A stretch of DNA of 64,000 nucleotides, from the NCBI GenBank assembly GCA_964540515.1, contig CAZIMS010000009.1:1-64000 (forward strand). The letters run 5' to 3'. Below the pieces are notes generated by a model, which was given only the letters and a program-made list of their open reading frames with translations, had not been told where the DNA came from and did not search any database. Positions within the stretch are counted from its first letter, which is position 1; the number at the start of each line of letters is the position of its first letter. This stretch comes from JAOAGA01 sp964540515 (GTDB taxonomy: Bacteria > CALINM01). This document shows positions 58,711 through 64,000 of this stretch, piece after piece. The position numbers and the translations under genes were made by a program.

Positions 58711-59364
58711 ATGATAGATAGAAATTATAGATCTTTCTATGAAGAGCTTTTTAGGGAGGTACTCTCAAAAGCACCAAAGAGTTATTTTGATGAAGCTGCT
58801 TTGCCTTCCTATACGCATCAAAATAAGCTAATGTCACATCTTTTTTGGAGTAGATTAGATTGGGCTTTTTATCTTGCAGGAGAGATAAAAGGTAAAAAGG
58901 TTTTGGATTTTGGTGCAGGAGGAGGGGTAACTTTTAAGTATTTAGCAGATAATAAAGCTCAAATATATGCCTGTGAGAAGGAGTTTTATCTGCTCACAGA
59001 GATGGTAGCAAAGGCTTTAAAGATAAATATTCCTGTTTTTAAAGATATTATGGAAATAGAAGAAAACATTAAATTTGATGTGTTTTTTGCTCTTGATGTA
59101 TTTGAACATATAGAGGATATAAATCCAATTTTAGATAAGATGTTAAGGCTCTCTCATAGGGATACAAAGTTTGTAGTATCAGGACCTACTGAAAGCATTT
59201 TATATAAATTCGGAAGATTTTTAGCTGGTTTTAAAGGACATTACCACGTTAAAAATATCTATGATATTGAGAAAGATTTAAGAAATAGAGGTTTTAAATT
59301 ATTAAAACTCAAAAGACTTTATTTGCCTATTACTCTCTTTAGAGTTTCTTTATGGGGAACTTAG
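58711..59364 (+). CDS. Class I SAM-dependent methyltransferase
   Basis: This 217-residue protein has methyltransferase motif I VLDFGAGGGVTFKYL near residue 66, the acidic end of strand 2 (YACEKEF), and motif IV DVFFALDVFEHIEDI near 128. The substrate cannot be inferred. A TTGACG at 58674-58679 may be part of its promoter, and AAGGTG lies eight bases before the ATG. A CAACAT...ATGTTG inverted repeat (58624-58640) lies further upstream. Confidence 0.85.
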   Translation: MIDRNYRSFYEELFREVLSKAPKSYFDEAALPSYTHQNKLMSHLFWSRLDWAFYLAGEIKGKKVLDFGAGGGVTFKYLADNKAQIYACEKEFYLLTEMVAKALKINIPVFKDIMEIEENIKFDVFFALDVFEHIEDINPILDKMLRLSHRDTKFVVSGPTESILYKFGRFLAGFKGHYHVKNIYDIEKDLRNRGFKLLKLKRLYLPITLFRVSLWGT

Positions 59365-59396
59365 CCTCTTATTGGAGTTATGATTTTAAAATATAA

Positions 59397-59888
59397 ATGC
59401 TGAAAATGAGTGAGAATATATATAAGTTAGATAGTATTTTTGAAAAGATTAAAAAGAACTTAAAGATAACAGAAAGTTATGATTTGGGTAAGGTCTGGGA
59501 AGAGGTTGTTGGTGATATTGTCTCACATATTTCTTTGCCAGTCTCGTTCTATGAAGGAAAACTTACAGTTTCTGTAAAAGATCCTATCTGGATGAATCAA
59601 CTAAATCTTATGAAGAAGCAGATTATTCCTATGATTAATCAAAAGGTAGGTAAAGAGCTTGTTAAGGATATTAAGTTCAAGGTGGAGTTTATAGGATCTA
59701 AAAAAAAGAATGAAAAAACAGAGAGATATCTATCTCTTGACGATGTTGAGTTAAAAAAGGAGGACTTGACATTTATCGAAAACTCTATTTCTCCAATCAA
59801 AGATGATGATTTAAGAGAATCTTTAAAGAAATTATTTACAGTTGTACTCAAGAGGAGATATCTCGACGAAAAAAAGGAGGGAGAATAG
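59397..59888 (+). CDS. DUF721/DciA-like protein
   Basis: This 163-residue protein has the DUF721 domain (about 10-100) with LGKVWEEVVGDIVSHISLP and GKLTVSVKDPIWMNQLNLMK. It is related to DciA, the ancestral loader of the replicative helicase in bacteria lacking DnaC/DnaI. The C-terminal 60 residues are charged and family-variable. Start is ATG 59397 or 59406. Its 3' end overlaps the convergent trmN6 by 41 bases. The replication role is inferred from the family, not shown here. Confidence 0.78.
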   Translation: MLKMSENIYKLDSIFEKIKKNLKITESYDLGKVWEEVVGDIVSHISLPVSFYEGKLTVSVKDPIWMNQLNLMKKQIIPMINQKVGKELVKDIKFKVEFIGSKKKNEKTERYLSLDDVELKKEDLTFIENSISPIKDDDLRESLKKLFTVVLKRRYLDEKKEGE

Positions 59889-60528
59889 TTACCCCCTTCC
59901 CACCTTTTTTTACCCCCTCGACGAGAACAAGGTTTGCCTTTTTTTCTTTGTTAGGATAGATAGGAAGGATTTTTTTTGGCTCAAGGTGGTAATGTCTCAT
60001 ATAATAAAACAAATCCGTCAGCCTCTCTGCAAGAAAAGAGACATAAATTCTTCCTTTATCTTTTAAAATTCTTGCTGAGGTAATAATCAGATCTTCTACG
60101 CCACCATATTTCTCGTGTCTTGAGATGGCAATGGTTAAATTTTTACTGATTCTTCCTTCTCCCTCTTTTCTATATGGTGGGTTAGAAACAACTACATCAA
60201 AGAAATGATTAAAATTTTTGGGTAGCTCTCTGTAATCTAAGTTTATTGGCTCAAAACAGGGAGTAAGAGAATTATCATCAATATTTTTTTTTAAATAATT
60301 AAATAATTCCGGCTGTATTTCTATGGGATAGTATTTAGCTAAGTTAAATTTTTTGCATAATATTAATGATATGAGACCAACTCCAGCGCCAAGATCTGCC
60401 ACGTTGCTCTTTTCCTTGATATTTTCGATGAAATTACAGACAAGTATAGAGTCCTCATTATATCGATAAGATTCAATGGGTTGTGAGATTTTTAGATCTA
60501 AATCTTTGATATAATCAACCGTTTCCAT
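59848..60528 (-). CDS. tRNA1(Val) (adenine-37-N6)-methyltransferase-type enzyme
   Basis: This 226-residue methyltransferase has motif I VADLGAGVGLISLIL near residue 42 and the N6-adenine catalytic motif NPPYRKEGEGRISKN near 116. This is the YfiC/TrmN6 group that methylates A37 of tRNA-Val; close relatives modify other RNAs. The start overlaps the DUF1015 gene by 14 bases, so it belongs to the GH57-DUF1015 operon. Confidence 0.88.
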   Translation of the reverse strand: METVDYIKDLDLKISQPIESYRYNEDSILVCNFIENIKEKSNVADLGAGVGLISLILCKKFNLAKYYPIEIQPELFNYLKKNIDDNSLTPCFEPINLDYRELPKNFNHFFDVVVSNPPYRKEGEGRISKNLTIAISRHEKYGGVEDLIITSARILKDKGRIYVSFLAERLTDLFYYMRHYHLEPKKILPIYPNKEKKANLVLVEGVKKGGKGVTILPPFFRRDISS

Positions 60529-61807
60529 CTAAGGTATATATTACTGCTCCTGATGGAATTTTTGGATAGAAGTATGTGGATTTTTGGGGCATTGTTTCTT
60601 TTATATCAATAACTTTTTTTAAGTTTTCAGCCTTTGGATTTTGCAAGATAAAGGCTAACTTAATCTTTCCCTTTGATACAAGCTCCATAGCACAGAAGGC
60701 ATCCTTACTGTAAGAAATTTTTTGCTGGTTTATTAAATCCTCCTCTGTTATTTTTAAGGCAGGTTTAAGAATTCCGTGAAAAAGCACGTTTACATCAAGA
60801 ATCTTAAGTGTTTCAGGCATGTTTTCTGGAAAAAACTTATCTATTTTATTTTTGAGCCTCTCAATAAGAATTAACTGGTCCTTTGTAACAGCTATAAAAG
60901 CAACTTCTGATAAAGTGTTTATCCTACAGAGAAGTTCTTTTAGATTGTTTTTACTATGATAGGAGATAGAAAAGTTATTTGTTAGAAAATTGAAGAAATC
61001 TAACTCATCATAATGTATGTCATTTACTAACCTATGGGTGGGAAGTATTAACATATTTGGGTCTTTAAGGTTAGCAAAGTACATTAATGTGTAGTTTACT
61101 TTACCATTCTCTGGATATTTAGTGCTAAGTTCTTTCTTTACTCGGAGAGCAGTTTCGTATCTATGATGTCCATCAGCTATTATCAACCTTTTTTGTGAAA
61201 TTATTTGAGCTATCTCTTTATTAATTTTTTCGTCGGTAGATAAATAGAAGGTATTATTAACGTTTTGATAATCTGTATAGGAAAAAAGTTCTTCAAAGGT
61301 ATTGTCTTTTAATATTTTTTCAATGGTCATATCTTGGTCCTCATAAACTGAGTAGACTGCACTAAAATAGGCATTACAAGCCAATGTTAGCCTAAATCTG
61401 TCTTCTTTTGGACCTGTCTGGGTCTTTTCATGGGGCATTATCGTCTCAGGACTGTAATCAGAAAGTCTATAAAGCCCATAAAAGCCATATTTTTCAAAAT
61501 CTTTTCCGTTAAAGGTAAAGTTTTGCTTAAGGATATAAAAGGCTGGTTTTGAAGTTCTTATTAAGATATTGTTTTTTAGCCACTCTTGAAATGTTTTATT
61601 TGCCCTTGTATATACGTTATTGAACTCGTTGTCGTTTTCGTATCTTTTGCCAAGATCAATCCTTATAAAGTTGTAACTATTTCTATTATAGAAATCTTCT
61701 TGCATTTTTTTATCAATGATATCATAAGGAGGTGTAAGGACCTCAGATAAGTCTTTAATTAGTTCTTTATTATACAAAACTCCTTTAAAGGGCTTAATTT
61801 CGTTCAC
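60515..61807 (-). CDS. DUF1015-family protein
   Basis: This 430-residue protein belongs to DUF1015: IKPFKGVLYNKE at the start, VLTPPYDIIDKKMQ, MPHEKTQTGPKEDRF near residue 125 and the ADGHHRYETALRVKKEL motif near 215. The HHRY motif and an acidic context suggest an enzyme, but no activity is established. Translation starts at GTG 61807 with AGGAGGA upstream. It follows the GH57 gene by 18 bases. Confidence 0.9.
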   Translation of the reverse strand: MNEIKPFKGVLYNKELIKDLSEVLTPPYDIIDKKMQEDFYNRNSYNFIRIDLGKRYENDNEFNNVYTRANKTFQEWLKNNILIRTSKPAFYILKQNFTFNGKDFEKYGFYGLYRLSDYSPETIMPHEKTQTGPKEDRFRLTLACNAYFSAVYSVYEDQDMTIEKILKDNTFEELFSYTDYQNVNNTFYLSTDEKINKEIAQIISQKRLIIADGHHRYETALRVKKELSTKYPENGKVNYTLMYFANLKDPNMLILPTHRLVNDIHYDELDFFNFLTNNFSISYHSKNNLKELLCRINTLSEVAFIAVTKDQLILIERLKNKIDKFFPENMPETLKILDVNVLFHGILKPALKITEEDLINQQKISYSKDAFCAMELVSKGKIKLAFILQNPKAENLKKVIDIKETMPQKSTYFYPKIPSGAVIYTLDGNG

Positions 61808-61825
61808 AAGTCCTCCTGTCAGTTA

Positions 61826-63991
61826 TTAAGCGTGCCAGATAATGTCTTCAAAATTTTTAGTAGGCACTGTAATTACTATGTTTCCTCTTATGGGAAATCT
61901 AACTGTCTCAGATGTAGCTAAGTTTATGTTTATATAAAGAGGTATTAGTTCATCCTCTGAGACATTAAGAAGGGAGAGAGGTATTTTTATCTCAAGTATT
62001 TTCTCAAAGGCGCTTTCAATCTCAGTTGTATTATTTCCATTTCTTAAGACAAAGGTTGATTTTTTTTCAGTATCTATTTTGCCTAATATGGAGACATCTT
62101 TTGAAGGTATTGTTATATTTATATCAAGAGGAAAATATTCGCTATGATTAAGGAAACCATTCTCTGGGTCAATCCTTAAGAAAATATTATCTGTATCGAA
62201 GCCTACTAGTAACTCCTCGAAATATATAGTACTTCTATGCATAGCTAATCCATATTTTTTTAAGTTAAAACTACCAGAGCCAAGCCATTCGAAATAGCTT
62301 GATATCCTGCCATCAATCTTTGGTTTAATGAAACTTAAAATTTCTTTATCGGGCTTTATATCTTTTTCTTTCTTGACAATTGGTGAGTTTATGCTTTCAG
62401 GATAGTTTATTCCGAGTTTTATATAAATATCTTTAATATACTTCCTAAAGAGCTCATCAAACTCAAGCTCAAACTCAGTAGAATGTTCATCACCATACCA
62501 CCAACACCAATCACTACCTTCTGCTATATAAAGACTTTCCATAATTTCTGACAATTTTTCTGAACTAATCTTATTTTTATTTTCATCGATAATTTTCCTC
62601 ACATCACTTAGATGATCCCATGCTTGATTGTCTTCGGGGTGACCAATCCATATTTTAAAGTTACCGTTTATCCAAGAGCCAGGGTGTATCTCGTATAGTG
62701 GTTCAGAGTTAGAATATTTCTCAATGTATTCACTAAAAGTTATCATGTTTATATCTTGAGCTTTTTCAATAGCATTATACAAACTCATCAAGAAATCGTA
62801 GCCATCATTTGGATAAAACTCCCATGCGTTTTCACCATCAAGAATTATGGAAACAATATTGTTTTCATAATTAATAAATTTTTTTATGTTTCTTAAGCTG
62901 TTTAAAAAATGCTCTACCGCATCTTTTGGATTGTATTTACTGTAAACAAAACCTATATTATCAGAGAGCCTATGGTCTCTAAAGAAAAGCTCAACTTTCT
63001 TATCCCCATAAGGAAAATGATAGGATTTAAATAATTGTTGAGGAGTAAGATGATCCAACCATTTGTCCCTTATTTTAAGTGAGTTCAACAATACAGTCTC
63101 ATCTGTTGCTGTCCACCTAATCTCTTCATCAATCATTATCTTTAAAGTGTCATTGCTTATAGAACCTTCAGAGGGCCACATCCCTTGTGGAACCTTATTT
63201 AGGTTTATTTTTAGGTATTCTTTAGACTTTTTTATTTGATTTATAGCATCTTCGCTCCAAGCAAAAGGTTTAGGAAGCTTTGTGGATGTATCTGACTGGA
63301 GAGCAACTCTATTATCAATGAGAAGAGGTAGTATAGGGTGATAAAAAGGTGAAAAACTAACTTCTATACGATTTTCTGAATAAGCTTTTCTATAGGAGCT
63401 TATAATTTTTCCCATTATCTCATAGTGCTTCTTAATGAGCTCTTCTTTTTCAGAGGTGCTGTATCCTCTCCCTTTTTTCTTTAATTCTGAGAGAAAGGGG
63501 TCTTTATTTATATGGGTTGGGTCTGTCCAGACCAAATTAAACAATACTTGTAGATCTAAAAAATCTTGTTTAAAAAAATATCTTTGTACTTCTGAGAGTT
63601 TGCTTTCATCTAAATCTTTCCCTCTTTTTGATAACAACTCATAATATCTTGGTATAGGTTTAATCATTAACTCCCAGTTTGCCATGAAGAAATCTTTTAG
63701 AATTATACTTTTTTCATAGGGAGTAAGATCTTGGGGGTCCTTTAATGTAAGCTCTAAATGATACTCTGAAACTCCCATAAGGTACATTTCTATCTGTTTT
63801 AATAAAGAAGGTGTGAGATTAAAGATGGGCTTAACTTTTTCAAAGCCTTCCAATATCTCAAGCATATCAAGATAGTCTTTAGTGCAGTGTAGTCTAACCC
63901 AGGGCATGCGAAATTTTTTTATTTCTGGGTCATAATATATAGGTTGATGCATGTGCCATAATAAGGCTATATTTAACGGGTAGTGATGCAT
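61826..63991 (-). CDS. GH57 glycoside hydrolase (amylase/amylopullulanase type)
   Basis: This 721-residue protein has the GH57 motifs in order: HMHQP (13-17), GMWPSEGSIS near residue 268, RWTATDE near 290 and ILDGENAWEFYPNDG near 383. In this family the catalytic nucleophile Glu lies in the third motif and the acid/base Asp in the fourth. The C-terminal part (about 560-721) is a beta-rich domain. There is no signal peptide, so it probably acts on intracellular alpha-glucan such as glycogen. The start lies nine bases from the window edge. Confidence 0.9.
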   Translation of the reverse strand: MHHYPLNIALLWHMHQPIYYDPEIKKFRMPWVRLHCTKDYLDMLEILEGFEKVKPIFNLTPSLLKQIEMYLMGVSEYHLELTLKDPQDLTPYEKSIILKDFFMANWELMIKPIPRYYELLSKRGKDLDESKLSEVQRYFFKQDFLDLQVLFNLVWTDPTHINKDPFLSELKKKGRGYSTSEKEELIKKHYEIMGKIISSYRKAYSENRIEVSFSPFYHPILPLLIDNRVALQSDTSTKLPKPFAWSEDAINQIKKSKEYLKINLNKVPQGMWPSEGSISNDTLKIMIDEEIRWTATDETVLLNSLKIRDKWLDHLTPQQLFKSYHFPYGDKKVELFFRDHRLSDNIGFVYSKYNPKDAVEHFLNSLRNIKKFINYENNIVSIILDGENAWEFYPNDGYDFLMSLYNAIEKAQDINMITFSEYIEKYSNSEPLYEIHPGSWINGNFKIWIGHPEDNQAWDHLSDVRKIIDENKNKISSEKLSEIMESLYIAEGSDWCWWYGDEHSTEFELEFDELFRKYIKDIYIKLGINYPESINSPIVKKEKDIKPDKEILSFIKPKIDGRISSYFEWLGSGSFNLKKYGLAMHRSTIYFEELLVGFDTDNIFLRIDPENGFLNHSEYFPLDINITIPSKDVSILGKIDTEKKSTFVLRNGNNTTEIESAFEKILEIKIPLSLLNVSEDELIPLYININLATSETVRFPIRGNIVITVPTKNFEDIIWHA

Positions 63992-64000
63992 TAATTCTTT

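Noticed and set aside
1..64000. CRISPR arrays, rRNA genes, intact insertion sequences, phage genes
   Set aside because: I saw no regularly spaced repeats, no rRNA sequence, no intact transposase with terminal repeats and no phage structural genes.

Overview
The window is AT-rich bacterial DNA, densely packed on both strands. It looks like an anaerobic, nitrogen-fixing bacterium with a Gram-negative envelope. The pointers are an oxygen-sensitive class III ribonucleotide reductase, a complete core nif set with sigma-54/NifA control, a FadL-type outer-membrane protein, type II secretion/type IV pilus-like genes, ferrous iron uptake by FeoB, and a selenocysteine tRNA. A low-GC anaerobe of the Deferribacterota/Nitrospirota kind would fit, but no rRNA is present and the assignment is a guess.

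Layout. 1-5.5 kb: a partial gene, a small secreted protein, tRNA-Leu(GAG), a ChlI/ChlD-type chelatase AAA+ gene that appears to need a -1 ribosomal frameshift, the membrane protease NfeD, and an unknown membrane-anchored protein. 5.5-8.8 kb: a small pseudopilin/GspF/GspE cluster. 8.9-12.1 kb: phosphoesterase, nitroreductase and a CHASE2 adenylate cyclase. 12.1-16.3 kb: smpB with tmRNA, metK-ahcY (methyl cycle), transaldolase. 16.5-19 kb: nrdD with a glutaredoxin-like protein, behind a promoter carrying two NrdR boxes. 19-25.4 kb: metallo-beta-lactamase fold protein, SMC, a DUF294-type nucleotidyltransferase, an acetyltransferase. 25.5-25.7 kb: a decayed fragment, possibly of a transposase.

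25.8-39.1 kb is one long leftward nif cluster: nifH-D-K-B, modB-C-A, a fused nifEN, nifX, nifI1-nifI2, a ferredoxin, nifA and hesA. It starts from a clear -24/-12 promoter with an upstream NifA site. It combines nitrogenase structure, cofactor assembly, molybdate uptake, post-translational control by PII-like proteins and transcriptional control. Unusual points are the NifE-NifN fusion, the nifI pair lying far from the nifH-nifD junction, and the mod genes sitting inside the cluster.

39.5-42.4 kb: a frameshifted fadL-like gene, tRNA-Sec, tatA and a Sua5-type tRNA-modification gene. 42.4-49.7 kb: a ten-gene leftward Mrp-type cation/proton antiporter operon with three large antiporter-like subunits. 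49.9-52.9 kb: a cytidylate-kinase-like/BON protein, a NhaD-like transporter and a monofunctional transglycosylase. 52.9-56.2 kb: trmL and an iron operon (feoB, a 59-residue zinc-ribbon protein, a DtxR/FeoA regulator) with a Fur-like box over its promoter. 56.4-64 kb: small regulator, rmuC, yajQ, a methyltransferase, a DUF721 protein, trmN6, a DUF1015 protein and a GH57 amylase-type enzyme.

The strongest candidates for new biology are the predicted frameshift in the chelatase gene, the nif cluster architecture, the NrdR-box/promoter arrangement, and a recurring pattern of promoters whose -10 box lies only 6-10 bases before the start codon, or before the mature end of tRNA-Sec. That pattern suggests leaderless transcripts.
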